NCBI GenBank assembly: GCA_965220835.1 | Contig: OZ244842.1 | Span: 806,001-870,000, forward strand | Length of the DNA: 64,000 nt | Reading direction: 5' to 3' | Origin: Azophilus sp965220835 | GTDB taxonomy: Bacteria; Pseudomonadota; Gammaproteobacteria; Pseudomonadales; Azotimanducaceae | Part shown: piece by piece, positions 33,560 through 43,740 of the stretch | How positions within the stretch are numbered: position 1 is the stretch's first letter | How the letters are laid out: each line of letters begins with the position of its first letter | Position numbers and translations under genes: made by a program | Notes under the pieces: generated by a model | Databases searched by the model: none | What the model was told of the DNA's origin: nothing | What the model saw: only the letters and a program-made list of their open reading frames with translations

Positions 33560-35652
33560 ACCGCTCCATTGCCGCTCTCTCTGGAGTGGGTCTCTTCGCG
33601 GCTGCAATTCTGGCCGAGATGGCTGCTGCCGAGACGCTGGCTGCCTTGGTCTTTGATTCCCAATCCTCCGCCGATGACGGCGTTGAGTATAGGGCTTTCC
33701 ACGACCTTGATGCCGGGACCGGCGATCTTCACGCCGTTCGCTTCGATGGGCTCACCTTCAGACTGCTGTGGAAGGCTGCGCAACGGCTTGAGAGCGTTGT
33801 TCCGCAACAACGAATCATCGTGACTCGGGATCGAAGCGCTCGGGCTGGTTTGCCATTCGAGCACGGCCGCCTCAATGCGAGCCAAAAGGCCGTTCTGAAC
33901 GAAGACGACGTCAACTGGCTGCGCGGTGAGGGCAACGACCGTCGGCTGGGGCCTATTGTGGGCTCAGAGCCGGTGATGGTCGGGCCGCCCCAAGCTGTGC
34001 GCCGCGATCGTGCCCCCTATCCCCGGGCGGGCCGCGATACCTATTCCGAGTTTGCGGCGGATTGGGCGCGCCGCCCGGGCGTGGTTTACGTCAGCTCGAA
34101 CGATGGACTGCTGCACGCGTTTGACGCTGGCACTGGTGACGAGCTGTTTGCCTACGTGCCGAACAAGTTGATTGATGGCGATCAGCGGTTTGCCACCCGC
34201 CTTGATGTGCGCACCCCGGAGTCGGAAAGCCATCCCGCTCTGCGGCTGCCCACGCCTGCGGTGGAGGATGCGTTTGTGCGGTCGGCAACCGCAGGCGCCC
34301 GCAAGGCTTGGCGGACGCTGCTGGTCGGCGGGTTGGGCGAACGGGGCAAGGGCTATTTCGCGCTCGACGTCACGGAACCTGAAACGAGCGCCAACTCCGC
34401 CGAAACGGCCGCGGAGATGGCGCTTTGGGAGTTCACCGATGCCGACGACGTCCCACCAATCGATGCCCAGGGCCAGCCAGTCACGGATTCAGACGAATAC
34501 GGTGCGCCGATAAAGGACCTAGGCTATGCCACCAGCCAAGCGCGTCTGGCCATGAGCAACGTACGCGATGCCCAAGATGCCCGGAAGTGGGTGGCCATCT
34601 TCGGCAACGGCGATGGCAGCACTGCGGGGTGTGCCGTCCTGTTCGTGTTGTTCATCGATGAAGGGCTTGACGGCTGGACGGCGGACGAGTTCGTCAAGCT
34701 GCGGGCTGCCGCCGCTGCCGGGCTGGGCGAGCCGGCGTTGGTGGACGTGGATCTGAACGGCACCGTGGACTGGGCTTATGCGGGAGACCTTGAGGGCAAC
34801 CTGTACCGGTTTGATCTGTCCAGTCCGGAGCCAGCCGGTTGGAGCGCAATGCGCCTGTTCCAAGCGCGTTATGGCAGCGAACCTGGCGTGCCTCAACCGA
34901 TCACCGCGCGCCCGTTGGTGTTCAAGCACCCCAGCCAGCCCGGTTTCATGGTCATTTTCGCCACTGGAGTGCCCCTAAGCCCCGGGCAAGCGGGCGATGC
35001 CGCGGTTCAATCCCTTTACGGCATCTGGGATGCGGGCGCGGAGGCGGATGGCTGGGTGGATCCTGATTCGCTGGTGGCGCAGAGAATGAAGAACTTGCCG
35101 AGCACCGACCATGGCACGGCGCGAGTGCACCGCGTGGTTGTTGACCAGCCCGTGAACTACGGGCCACTAGGCACCTCCCGACCGCCCGTGCGCGGTTGGC
35201 GCATTGACCTTGATGCCCCGCCTGCGGGCAGCGATACCGGCGCCGCCGAACACCCCGGCGAGCAATCCCTGCCACGCTTGACGGCTTGGGGCGACCTGCT
35301 GGTGGTGACTACCTTGATGCCTAATGGGGCGGATGGCGCCGCAATCGGCGCCGTGGTGCCAGTCAATTGGGCCACGGGCGGCAGCCCTAGCCGGCCGGTT
35401 CTTGACCTGAACGGCGACGGCATTCTCGATGCAAGCGATTTAGTGCCTGTCGACGCGGGGAACCTTGCCCCCGGCATGGTGTTCGATGAGCGTGACTTCA
35501 GCGGCCCTTTGGCCGCGCCGCGCGTGCTGCCAAACTTCCGTGGCGGGCAGTTGATTCTGTCTGGTGGTCTCAACCGCCGCTCTCACGCCATCGCTTCGCC
35601 CACTCATCAGTTGTCCGGACGGCTCTCTTGGCGAGAGCTTGAGGAATTCTAG
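33556..35652 (+). CDS. pilY1: Type IV pilus tip adhesin PilY1, compact form
   Basis: A 698-residue exported protein with a signal peptide (1-25). The beta-propeller of PilC/PilY1 is clear: RPGVVYVSSNDGLLHAFDAGTGDELFAYVPN near 174-205, DVDLNGTVDWAYAGDLEGNLYRF, and PQPITARPLV. A calcium loop DLNGDGILDASD is near 617-628. It has no N-terminal von Willebrand-A domain, so it is much shorter than the usual 1000-1200 residues. The GTG start overlaps pilX. It should cap the pilus and act in adhesion or retraction control. Confidence 0.85.
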   Translation: MNRSIAALSGVGLFAAAILAEMAAAETLAALVFDSQSSADDGVEYRAFHDLDAGTGDLHAVRFDGLTFRLLWKAAQRLESVVPQQRIIVTRDRSARAGLPFEHGRLNASQKAVLNEDDVNWLRGEGNDRRLGPIVGSEPVMVGPPQAVRRDRAPYPRAGRDTYSEFAADWARRPGVVYVSSNDGLLHAFDAGTGDELFAYVPNKLIDGDQRFATRLDVRTPESESHPALRLPTPAVEDAFVRSATAGARKAWRTLLVGGLGERGKGYFALDVTEPETSANSAETAAEMALWEFTDADDVPPIDAQGQPVTDSDEYGAPIKDLGYATSQARLAMSNVRDAQDARKWVAIFGNGDGSTAGCAVLFVLFIDEGLDGWTADEFVKLRAAAAAGLGEPALVDVDLNGTVDWAYAGDLEGNLYRFDLSSPEPAGWSAMRLFQARYGSEPGVPQPITARPLVFKHPSQPGFMVIFATGVPLSPGQAGDAAVQSLYGIWDAGAEADGWVDPDSLVAQRMKNLPSTDHGTARVHRVVVDQPVNYGPLGTSRPPVRGWRIDLDAPPAGSDTGAAEHPGEQSLPRLTAWGDLLVVTTLMPNGADGAAIGAVVPVNWATGGSPSRPVLDLNGDGILDASDLVPVDAGNLAPGMVFDERDFSGPLAAPRVLPNFRGGQLILSGGLNRRSHAIASPTHQLSGRLSWRELEEF

Positions 35653-35764
35653 GGTACACGTTCAGCAAGGCGCGTGGGTGTGCGGCTCAACGCTTGGCGC
35701 CCGGTGGCCGCCAAGGTGCACAGTGCCTTGAGCGCGCGCGCTTGCCGGCTGAGCTATTGCTTCG

Positions 35765-36442
35765 TTAGCACGCCAGCGGCCGGCCCTCCGCGTCCTCCCG
35801 GATGCCGTCGCCGTCGGCGTCGATGGCGCGGCGGGCCCGGCCTTGGGCGTTCAGGATGATCTGGCGGGCAAATCGGGCGTCGCCGTCCGCGGGGCAGTAT
35901 TGGAAGTTGCCGCTTTGCCAGTCCGTTAAGCCGGATCCGTAAATCAGCAGGTAGCTTCGGTTGCCGAACGAGCGCCAGCGGATGCGTTCGCCTTCATTCA
36001 AGGGCGGCAGCCGAAAACCCACCAACTCGCCCGCATCGATGCGTTGGTTCCGATCCTGGTCCAGGAATGCGACGGCGCCCTCATGCCAGCGATTGGCGCC
36101 GAGGCATCGTGGCCCTTGGCCAGCGCACAGGGTGGCTGGGGCGTTGTGGGTGATGGCCAGGTGACGGGTGGCGCGCACGGCGCCGAGCATGGCGTTGATT
36201 CCGGCCGTCGCACGGTGGTCAGCGCCGAGCTCAACGAAGGCGGGCAGGGCAGTGCCCATCAGCACGCCGGCAACGGCTAGGGTGACCAGCAGTTCCAGCA
36301 GTGACACCCCGTGGCAACGGCGGGCTCTGCCCCTGTCAGGCTGAATTGACCCGGTGCGGGGATGGCTTTGGGCGGCTGCATGCTCGCCATCAAGCAGATG
36401 CCTTTGTTGCAGACTCTTCACGGCCCTGAGGCTACTCCCCAA
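35765..36442 (-). CDS. fimT: FimT/GspH-like pseudopilin
   Basis: About 225 residues with the prepilin motif HG-VSLLELLVTLAVAGVLMGTALPAF near 45-70, then a GspH/FimT-type beta domain (RATRHLAITHNAPATLC). It is the minor pilin that usually begins the operon, but here it faces the other way at the end. The leader before the Gly is long from the TTG start; the GTG seven codons in is an alternative. The C-terminus again has an acidic DADGDGIREDAEG loop. Confidence 0.75.
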   Translation of the reverse strand: MGSSLRAVKSLQQRHLLDGEHAAAQSHPRTGSIQPDRGRARRCHGVSLLELLVTLAVAGVLMGTALPAFVELGADHRATAGINAMLGAVRATRHLAITHNAPATLCAGQGPRCLGANRWHEGAVAFLDQDRNQRIDAGELVGFRLPPLNEGERIRWRSFGNRSYLLIYGSGLTDWQSGNFQYCPADGDARFARQIILNAQGRARRAIDADGDGIREDAEGRPLAC

Positions 36443-36761
36443 CCCAGTCCCTGAACAATGGCGGTTGGCTTAAGGCGTTGTGTGACATCGGCCCGCAGAA
36501 TTCGAAGCCATGTCCGAAACCTCGGCAACCACCGCAACCTGATCTGGCTCCTCCCCGCGCAGAAAACCTCCACGATCCGCCAAAAGCACACACCCGCCAA
36601 AGGCAAGAGCCGGACACTTGAACTGTGCCCAAAGGGGGCATTCCTACTTTGCGTTGAAAGTGAAGGGTGTCTTGCACTAGAGGGGGTGAAGTGTTTAGCT
36701 TATTGGCTGAGCCCACGCTATCAGTGGGGACGTATCGTCAATTTCAGGAGGGGGATTCGAG
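36443..36761. other. Upstream region of the TonB receptor, no gene
   Basis: No convincing gene. Just before the receptor, TTGCAC (36672-36677) and TTAGCT (36695-36700) are 17 bp apart and could form a weak sigma-70 promoter. AGGAGGGGGA (36747 region) is a strong ribosome site before the ATG at 36762. Confidence 0.35.
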
Positions 36762-39170
36762 ATGAGAACAAATTCAGTTTTGAGAATTGCTGCTGGGAGG
36801 CTGAGCTTGGCGGGCACCGTGGCGCTGCTGGCCTTCGGCTTCAGCTTGGTCGTGCCGGCGCCCTCGGGAGTGGCCGCGGAGCAGGACGCGTCCGGTATGA
36901 TCGAAGAGATCGTGGTCACTTCCCGGCGCCGCCAGGAGTCGCAGCAGGACGTGCCGCTGTCGGTGACCGCCTTTGGCCCGGAGCAGATCGAGCAGGTCAA
37001 GCCGCAAACCCTGCGGGACTTTGACGGCTTCATCCCCAACATGTACATCGGCATGAACACCGCCGGCCCCGGCGCCAGCGCCCTTTACATCCGCGGCATC
37101 GGCTACGCCGACATCGAAAAAACCCAAAGCCCGCAAGTTGGCGTGATCGTCGATGGCATTCAGATGGGCTCCAGCACCGGGCAATTGATCGACACCTTTG
37201 ATGTGGAGAGCATTGAGGTCAACCGAGGTCCCCAAGGCGTGCTGTTCGGCAAGAACACCATTGGCGGCAACGTGGTCGTCAACCGGGTGCGGCCGCAGTT
37301 CAACGAGAAGGGCGCGCGGCTGTCCGCTGAAATTGGCAACTTCGACTCCCGGATCATCAAGGGCCGAATCAACATCCCCTTGGTCGACGACACCTTGGCG
37401 CTCAAAGTGGGTGCCATTTCCCGGGAACGAGATGGCTTCTACGACAACATCACGCTGGATGACTCGGCGGGCGACGTCGACTTTGCGTCCTACACGGCGG
37501 CGTTGCGTTGGGCGCCAACTGACAGTTTTGATGCCATCCTCACCTATGACCGCATTCGCGACCGGGGCCAAATTCCGCCGCAGGATCCGCGCTTCAACGG
37601 TGATGATCCCTTCGAAAACCTAGCGGACAAGAAGGAGCCGGTCAGGTACGACGTGGACCAAGTGGGGCTCAGGGCCGAATGGGAGCTTGGCAACGGCTAC
37701 GTCATCAACTCGATCACTGGCTACCATGCAGGCGACGACAAGGTGAACCAAGACTTTGACGGCGGTTCCATCAACGGTGCGGCGATCCCCTTCGCCCAGT
37801 TGCATACCCTGCGGGATCAGGAATACGACGTCTTCACCCAAGAATTGCGGATTTCTGGAGACTTTACGGACAACCTAGATTTCCTAGCAGGAATCTACTA
37901 CTTCGATTCGGAACTGGAATTTCAGCAGAACACCAACAACGTGCTTCAGTTGCCGCCTGTGGCCCTTGGCCTGCCCCCAGGCGTACCATGTGGCGCTGCT
38001 CCGGGGTTGCGGTCCCATCCCGCTTTCGGCGATGCACTTTGCCAAGTCGCCAACGCTCGGAGCATTCAAAGAGCGGGTGAGGACGTGCAATCCGTGGCGG
38101 TGTTCGGGTCTATCAACTGGCGCCCAATGGAGAATTTGGAGCTAAGCTTCGGGGCTCGCTACATCGACGAGGAGAAGGACGCCTTCAACTCCTATTTTGA
38201 CTACACGACGGGCGCATTTGACACCGGCCCGGTCACCCAGGAGTTCAATTTCGCCGGTCTACCGGAAACGGCCGGGGTCGCCTACGAGGTCAGCGACTCC
38301 TGGGATGACGTCATCCTGTTGGCTTCCGCCACTTGGGCAATCACCGATGTCAACACTGCCTACGCCACCTACTCGGAAGGTTTCCGTAGTGGCGGCTTCA
38401 GCATTCGCTCCGCCCGCGACCCCAGCGAGGCAGCCTTTGACCCAGAAGACGCATTCCAGATTGAGGTTGGCCTGAAGAACGAGTTTTTTGACCGTCGGTT
38501 GCGCCTCAATCTCGCCTACTTTCACTTGGAGCGGGACGGCGTTCAATTCAGCTCCATCATCACCCTGCCGCCGGGCTCCATTCCGGGCACCACCACCATC
38601 ATCAACAATGGCGGCACTACCGAGTACTCTGGGGTGGAGCTGGAGGCGCAATGGCTTATCAGCGAGGACTTCACCTTGGTGGTCAACGGCGGCACTCTGG
38701 ACGTCAAGAACGAAGAGTTCACTATCGACTGTTACATCCTCGACGGCTGCGTCACTAGCGTGCCGGGAGTCACGGAACCCCGAGGCACCTTGCGCACCTT
38801 GGGCGGCAATTCAGATTCCCGACAGCCCGATTGGAACGTCAGCGTGACGCTGGCCTTCGACCGGCAGATGGGCCCTGGCGTTTTCGGCGCCAATGTCGCT
38901 TGGAAAAAGGTGGGCGACTTCCTGCTGGTCAACACCGGCGGCGGCGCGGACCAACGGCTCTATGAGGGCGGCTACTTCGGCCTCGATGCCAGAGTGGCCT
39001 ACGAGTGGACGCTGAACAACGGCAACACGCTGGCCATTTCAGCCTTTGGCAAGAACCTCACGGACGAGAAATGGCGCGAGCAGGCCCTGTTCCTCGGCGG
39101 CTTTCGAACCGGCTTCCAAGGTTGGGGTGCGCCGCAGACCTACGCGGTTGAGCTATCGTACTCAATGTAG
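36762..39170 (+). CDS. TonB-dependent receptor
   Basis: An 802-residue outer-membrane receptor. A signal peptide (about 1-39) is followed by a TonB-box-like EEIVVTSRRR near 49-58, the plug QQDVPLSVTAFGPEQIEQ, and VNRGPQGVLFGKNTIGG near 155-171; a beta-barrel fills the rest and ends LSYSM. It imports an unknown substrate with TonB energy. Two inner-membrane transporters follow it, so the three may serve one substrate; this is inference. Confidence 0.92.
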   Translation: MRTNSVLRIAAGRLSLAGTVALLAFGFSLVVPAPSGVAAEQDASGMIEEIVVTSRRRQESQQDVPLSVTAFGPEQIEQVKPQTLRDFDGFIPNMYIGMNTAGPGASALYIRGIGYADIEKTQSPQVGVIVDGIQMGSSTGQLIDTFDVESIEVNRGPQGVLFGKNTIGGNVVVNRVRPQFNEKGARLSAEIGNFDSRIIKGRINIPLVDDTLALKVGAISRERDGFYDNITLDDSAGDVDFASYTAALRWAPTDSFDAILTYDRIRDRGQIPPQDPRFNGDDPFENLADKKEPVRYDVDQVGLRAEWELGNGYVINSITGYHAGDDKVNQDFDGGSINGAAIPFAQLHTLRDQEYDVFTQELRISGDFTDNLDFLAGIYYFDSELEFQQNTNNVLQLPPVALGLPPGVPCGAAPGLRSHPAFGDALCQVANARSIQRAGEDVQSVAVFGSINWRPMENLELSFGARYIDEEKDAFNSYFDYTTGAFDTGPVTQEFNFAGLPETAGVAYEVSDSWDDVILLASATWAITDVNTAYATYSEGFRSGGFSIRSARDPSEAAFDPEDAFQIEVGLKNEFFDRRLRLNLAYFHLERDGVQFSSIITLPPGSIPGTTTIINNGGTTEYSGVELEAQWLISEDFTLVVNGGTLDVKNEEFTIDCYILDGCVTSVPGVTEPRGTLRTLGGNSDSRQPDWNVSVTLAFDRQMGPGVFGANVAWKKVGDFLLVNTGGGADQRLYEGGYFGLDARVAYEWTLNNGNTLAISAFGKNLTDEKWREQALFLGGFRTGFQGWGAPQTYAVELSYSM

Positions 39171-39240
39171 TTTGGGGCAGCGCCCCCATAGCAATCCGCT
39201 CAGTTCGCGCCGTTAACGACGTGCGCGGGCTAGCGGCCCG

Positions 39241-40572
39241 GTGAGCCAGCCCGCCAGCAGCCCTGTGCAGGAGGGCTGGCCGAGCCGTGCCTATGCTTGG
39301 CTGGTGGTCGCCGCGCTGGTTGTGGCGGCGCTGGTGGCCTTCATCGACCGCCAGGTGGTGGCCATCGTGGTCGACCCCATGAAGGCGGACTTGGGCGTCA
39401 ATGATGCCCAGATCGGCTGGCTGTACGGCGTCTTTGCGGTGTTCTACGCCGTTGCGGCCTTGCCGATCGCTTGGTTGGCGGATCGCCGCAGCCGCAAGCT
39501 CATCATCGCCGTGGGCATCTTCTTCTGGTCCTTGATGACCATGGCCTGCGGTGTCTCGCGGACCTTTTGGCAGGTCTTGTTGGCGCGCATCGGCGTTGGC
39601 GTCGGCGAGGCCACCCTCAGTCCCGCCACCACCTCCTTGGTGGGGGATTTCTTTCCCCGAGACCAAGTGCCGTTGGCGATGTCGGTGTATCAGGCCGGCC
39701 CCATCATGGGTTCGGGGGTTGCCTTCATCATCGGCGGCTACGTGCTCGGCCTGGTGCAGGATGCGCCACCCTTGGTGGTGCCGGTGTTCGGGGAGCTGGC
39801 CCCATGGCAGCAGACCTTTGTGTACGTCGGTGCGCCGGGCCTGCTTCTCGCCCTGCTCTTTCTGCTGTTGCGGGAGCCGGCCCGTCGCGGGGTTGGCCGC
39901 GGCCAGGGCGGCACCTTGGCCGAACTGGTGGGTTTCTACCGGCAGAACTTCAAGGCCTTGGCGTTCCACCATTTGGGTTTTCTGGCACTGGTGCTGGCGG
40001 GTTACGCGTTCGTTTTTTGGAGCGTGTCCTTTTTCGTGCGCGTGCATGGCCTTGAAGCCCCCGAGGCGTCGCTGACCTTTGGCTGGATATTCCTCATCGC
40101 CGGGCCCTTGGGGCCGGTGGTTGTGGCCGTGTTGGCGCGGCGCTTGAGCGCCCGAGGCGCCAAGGACGCCAACATCGTTGCCGGCATGATTGGCGGCTTC
40201 CTGGCCATCGTCAACATCGTCATCATCCAGTTTGCGCCGAACGCCTTTTGGGCATTCGTGCTCTATGTTCCGGCCATGCTCTTGATCAACTCGCCGTTCG
40301 GCATCGCCGCCGGCGCCTTGCCGGTGATTACGCCGCCGAACCTGCGCGCCCAAGTGGCAGCCGTGTACCTCTTCGTTTCCGCGCTGGGCATGATGCTGGG
40401 CCCGCCGCTTGCCGGCGCCTTCAACGAATACGTCTTCCCGGATGCGGACGGCGTGCGCTACTCCTTGGTCACGGTGTCCAGCCTGTTTGGCTTACTGGGG
40501 ATTGTCCTGCTACAGCTCGGCCGCAAGCCCTACGCAATCAGCCTTGAGGCAGCGGATCGGCGCGACGCATGA
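39241..40572 (+). CDS. MFS transporter, spinster-like
   Basis: A 443-residue, 12-helix major-facilitator protein. The motif YAVAALPIAWLADRRSRK (near 72-88) is the family's loop 2-3 signature (G-x-L-x-D-R-x-x-R variant), and the fourth helix has RIGVGVGEATLSPATTS, typical of the spinster/hexuronate subgroup. It starts at GTG. The next gene overlaps it by 4 nt. Substrate unknown. Confidence 0.88.
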   Translation: MSQPASSPVQEGWPSRAYAWLVVAALVVAALVAFIDRQVVAIVVDPMKADLGVNDAQIGWLYGVFAVFYAVAALPIAWLADRRSRKLIIAVGIFFWSLMTMACGVSRTFWQVLLARIGVGVGEATLSPATTSLVGDFFPRDQVPLAMSVYQAGPIMGSGVAFIIGGYVLGLVQDAPPLVVPVFGELAPWQQTFVYVGAPGLLLALLFLLLREPARRGVGRGQGGTLAELVGFYRQNFKALAFHHLGFLALVLAGYAFVFWSVSFFVRVHGLEAPEASLTFGWIFLIAGPLGPVVVAVLARRLSARGAKDANIVAGMIGGFLAIVNIVIIQFAPNAFWAFVLYVPAMLLINSPFGIAAGALPVITPPNLRAQVAAVYLFVSALGMMLGPPLAGAFNEYVFPDADGVRYSLVTVSSLFGLLGIVLLQLGRKPYAISLEAADRRDA

Positions 40573-41894
40573 ACGGTTCGAGTGAAAGGCTGACGCCGGC
40601 GCAGCGGGTCGGCTACGGGGTGGGCGACTTCGGCATCAACCTGTTTTTCATATCGACGCTGACCTACCTGCTGTACTTCTACACGGACGTGTTTGGCCTA
40701 TCGGCGGCCGCTGCTGCCGGGGTGATGGCGGTGGCGCGCGTGGTCGATGCGGTCACCGATCCCCTGATGGGCGCCATCGCGGAGCGCACCCGCAGCCGTT
40801 GGGGACGCTTGCGGCCCTACATTCTGTTTGGTGCCCTGCCGTTGGGCGTGTCGGGCGTGCTGACCTTCGCCAGCCCCGACTTCAGCGATTCGGGCAAGCT
40901 CTGGTGGGCGTATCTCACCTACATCGCCTTCAGCATGGCCTTCACGGTGGTTGCGGTCCCGTATGCGGCTCTCACGGCCTCGCTGACCGCCGACTACCAC
41001 GAGCGCACAGTGCTTTCGACCATACGCATGGCCTGCGCCTTTGGCGGCGGCTTGGCGATATCCGTGGGCATGCCAATCCTGGTCGGCAGGTTCGATTCCG
41101 AAGCGGAGGGCTACTTCTGGTCGATGCTGATCTTTGCGGCGTTGGCGACGCCACTGCTCGCATGGACGTTCGCGCAAACCGAGGAGCGCATTCAACCGCC
41201 GCCGGCGCAGCGGCTGGCCATTCGTGACAGCCTGAGGGCGGTGTTTCTCAACCCGCCGCTGCTGGTGGTCATGGTGATGTTCTCCTGCGGCATGCTGTCG
41301 TTCACGGTGCGGCAGGCCACCGCCATCTACTATTTCAAGTACAACTTGGAACGACCTGACCTGATCGAAACCTGGTTCTTGGCCACGCTCTCGATCATGT
41401 TCGTGGGCCTCGTCTTCACGCCCAGGCTGGCTGACCGGTACGGCAAGCCGGGCGGCATCCTGATCGGCGCGGTGGTGACCATTGCCGCGGCATTGGGCCT
41501 GTACTTCACACCTTACGATGAGATCGAGCTGATCTTCCTCTGGGGCTGCTTGATGGCCTTGGGCGGCACGCCCATTGCCGTGCTCGGCTGGGCGATGATC
41601 CCGGACACGGTGGACTATGCCCAAGCGCGCTTCGGCGTGCGCGCCGACGGTTCCGTGTTCGCAATGTCGAGCTTCTTCCAGAAACTGGCCAAGGCGCTCG
41701 GCGGAGCCGGTGTTGCGGCCGTTCTCGCGCTGGCTGGCTACATGGCCAACGCGGAACAGACCCCAGCCGCATTGGGCGCCATTCGCGGCCTCATGACGTT
41801 GGCACCGGCCGCCATCATGTTGGTCATGATCGTCGCCGCGCTGGGCTATCCGCTGAGCCGCCAAGCCCACGGGGAACTGGTTTCGAAACTGTAG
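40569..41894 (+). CDS. GPH-family sugar:cation symporter
   Basis: A 441-residue, 12-helix transporter of the glycoside-pentoside-hexuronide family: GYGVGDFGINLFF near 15-27, ARVVDAVTDPLMGAIAERTRSRWGRLRPYI near 59-88, VPYAALTASLTADYHERT near 134-152. It probably uses Na+ or H+. Its ATG overlaps the previous stop (ATGA), so the two carriers are one unit. Confidence 0.88.
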   Translation: MNGSSERLTPAQRVGYGVGDFGINLFFISTLTYLLYFYTDVFGLSAAAAAGVMAVARVVDAVTDPLMGAIAERTRSRWGRLRPYILFGALPLGVSGVLTFASPDFSDSGKLWWAYLTYIAFSMAFTVVAVPYAALTASLTADYHERTVLSTIRMACAFGGGLAISVGMPILVGRFDSEAEGYFWSMLIFAALATPLLAWTFAQTEERIQPPPAQRLAIRDSLRAVFLNPPLLVVMVMFSCGMLSFTVRQATAIYYFKYNLERPDLIETWFLATLSIMFVGLVFTPRLADRYGKPGGILIGAVVTIAAALGLYFTPYDEIELIFLWGCLMALGGTPIAVLGWAMIPDTVDYAQARFGVRADGSVFAMSSFFQKLAKALGGAGVAAVLALAGYMANAEQTPAALGAIRGLMTLAPAAIMLVMIVAALGYPLSRQAHGELVSKL

Positions 41895-42196
41895 AAAACT
41901 TGCCCCTGTCAACGAAAAGCCTGCCAACCCCTTCTAGGTGCTTGAGATCAATGACGTTCACGCGCCACTACCGGGCCTTGTGTAGCGTCGCGGCTATGTT
42001 CGCGATGACGCCCTTAGGCCGACTCACATCGATAGCGCTCCTCAATAGGCCAACTTGGGCTTCAACAGTCGGTAAGGCATCGGCCTTGGTCTGTTCAGGC
42101 GTGGCGGCTTTTCAAGCCACTTTCTGGTTCAGTGATTGGTCGAGTGGTCGGGCGTTCGGTTGCAGATCACGCAGATTCCGGCGCCTTCCTTGCTGA
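41895..42196. other. Non-coding spacer after the symporter
   Basis: A 302-bp stretch with no recognisable gene. One 98-codon frame (41900-42196) has no ribosome site, an odd composition (rich in S, R, C, W) and no family pattern. Confidence 0.4.
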
Positions 42197-42685
42197 TTAG
42201 GCTGGGTTACGAAGTTGCCAGTCTTCGTTCGGTTGCTGCACGAAGGCCGGTGTTTCAGCCTTAAGGCGGGCGATTAGGCCGGTTGTCATGTTCGCTAGCG
42301 CCACTTCCAAGGCACGGCCCACTAAGCTTTCGTCCACGCTGGCCGCGGCGGTTAGTTTGCCTGACCAACGGATTGAGCAACCCCCGTCGTCGTTGGCCGC
42401 AACGGTGGCGACGACGACGTAATCCTGCATGCCGATGGGCTTTCCCGCAGTCAGTTCGTAGGACAGCGTGCGCCGCTCGTCATCAAGAACCAAGAGCCGA
42501 TGCTGCACGGGGCCTTGGGTGGCCAACTGCAGTTCGCGAATGGCGCCAACGCCCTCGCCGTGAACGGTGATCGTGCTTTGGTCGCCGCCTGGTATCCAAT
42601 GCAAGACCCGGTCGAAGTGCCGCAGCTCCGCCCACACCACATCCGCAGGCAGGTCGGTGTCGCGCCGATGCTGGACTTCGATCAT
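42197..42685 (-). CDS. SRPBCC/polyketide-cyclase-like protein
   Basis: A 162-residue START/Bet-v1 fold protein: starts MIEVQHRRDTDLPADVVWAELRHFDRVLHWIPG and has the long C-terminal helix VDESLVGRALEVALANMTTGLIARLKA that lines the hydrophobic pocket. The fold binds small lipophiles; no catalytic claim. It lies 17 bp downstream of the kinase-like gene on the same strand. Confidence 0.82.
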   Translation of the reverse strand: MIEVQHRRDTDLPADVVWAELRHFDRVLHWIPGGDQSTITVHGEGVGAIRELQLATQGPVQHRLLVLDDERRTLSYELTAGKPIGMQDYVVVATVAANDDGGCSIRWSGKLTAAASVDESLVGRALEVALANMTTGLIARLKAETPAFVQQPNEDWQLRNPA

Positions 42686-42702
42686 GCTTGTCCCAGGTCC
42701 GT

Positions 42703-43740
42703 CTAGGCGAACTTGGATGCCAACGCGAAGGCGCCCATGTCATCGAGTGCGCTCATCGCGTTGCCGAGCAGGGTGCGGCCGAGGGCTTGGCCCCGTTCGT
42801 TGCCCAAGTCCAGGGTGCCGGCGATGATGACTGCGTAGCAGAGCAGGTACAAGGATGCGATGAGGAACCGCTCGCGGCAGCGTTCAATGGGATAGTCAAT
42901 GCCTCTTGCGGTGAGGCAGGCGTGATAGCGGGCCAGCCAGTCCTCTTCGGCGCGCACCTTGGGTGGGATGCTCTGGGTCACGAAGTAGGCCAAGTCCTGC
43001 TCCGGGGCCGAGAGGCAAACCGACTGCCAATCCACCAGCACGATTTCGTCCTTGCCGAAGAAGATGTTGTCCAAGCGCACGTCGGCGTGGCACAGGCAGG
43101 TGGGCTGCGCGCACAGTCGCTCCAGCAGCGGCGCGACCAGACCGGGCATCTGCTCGCCAATCGGCAGCGCGGCTGCGGGCACCAAATCGCCGAAGTGCTC
43201 GAGCACCGCTGGCCAACCGGCCTGAAAGCCGCCGATCATGCCGTCTCTCTGCATGGGGTTGTTGTGGGAGATGACGGCCGGCGCGGCGCTGCCCCAGCCG
43301 CTGCTGTGCAGCTCGGCAATGGCGTCGATCACCGCCAAGGCCTGTTGGCGGCTGCAGCCGGCAACTTGGTCGCCAATTTGGTAGCCCTTCAGGTCTTCGA
43401 TCAGCAACACGAAGTCGTGGCTCTCTGGGTCGAATTGGGCGTGGTGGCAGGCGGGCGTGCGCAGACCCGTGGCGCCGGCGATGTTCTGATAGAAACGCAC
43501 TTCGCGTCCGTACATGTCGTAAAGCTGGGCCACCGCGCGGTTGTCCGCCGCGGGGGAGGGGAACTTGGCGATCAGGGTTGCCGGCCCGCGCTCGGATTCC
43601 AGATGCAGGCGCGTCACCAAGCCCATCACGCCGGCGCCCTCGCTGAAGTGGCTGACGCGAAAGCCACTGACTGATTGGCCGAGTGCCTCGGACAGCCAAG
43701 CGCTGGAGAGTTCTTCGGGAGAGCTGGGAAACGATGCCAT
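42703..43740 (-). CDS. Aminoglycoside-phosphotransferase-fold kinase
   Basis: A 345-residue protein kinase-like-fold small-molecule kinase of the oxidoreductase/ecdysteroid-kinase type. LIAKFPSP holds the ATP-binding Lys, the catalytic loop is HADVRLDNIFFG (near 218-229) and the metal-binding Asp is in EIVLVDWQS. Relatives are often neighbours of ACAD10/11-type acyl-CoA dehydrogenases. I start at MASFPSSPEE, because GGAAC lies just upstream; the longer frame adds 15 poor residues. Confidence 0.85.
   Translation of the reverse strand: MASFPSSPEELSSAWLSEALGQSVSGFRVSHFSEGAGVMGLVTRLHLESERGPATLIAKFPSPAADNRAVAQLYDMYGREVRFYQNIAGATGLRTPACHHAQFDPESHDFVLLIEDLKGYQIGDQVAGCSRQQALAVIDAIAELHSSGWGSAAPAVISHNNPMQRDGMIGGFQAGWPAVLEHFGDLVPAAALPIGEQMPGLVAPLLERLCAQPTCLCHADVRLDNIFFGKDEIVLVDWQSVCLSAPEQDLAYFVTQSIPPKVRAEEDWLARYHACLTARGIDYPIERCRERFLIASLYLLCYAVIIAGTLDLGNERGQALGRTLLGNAMSALDDMGAFALASKFA

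Noticed and set aside
36458..37024. A 188-codon frame upstream of and into the TonB receptor
   Set aside because: It overlaps the receptor start in another frame and shows no family pattern.
41900..42196. A 98-codon frame after the GPH symporter
   Set aside because: No ribosome site, odd composition and no similarity I recognise.
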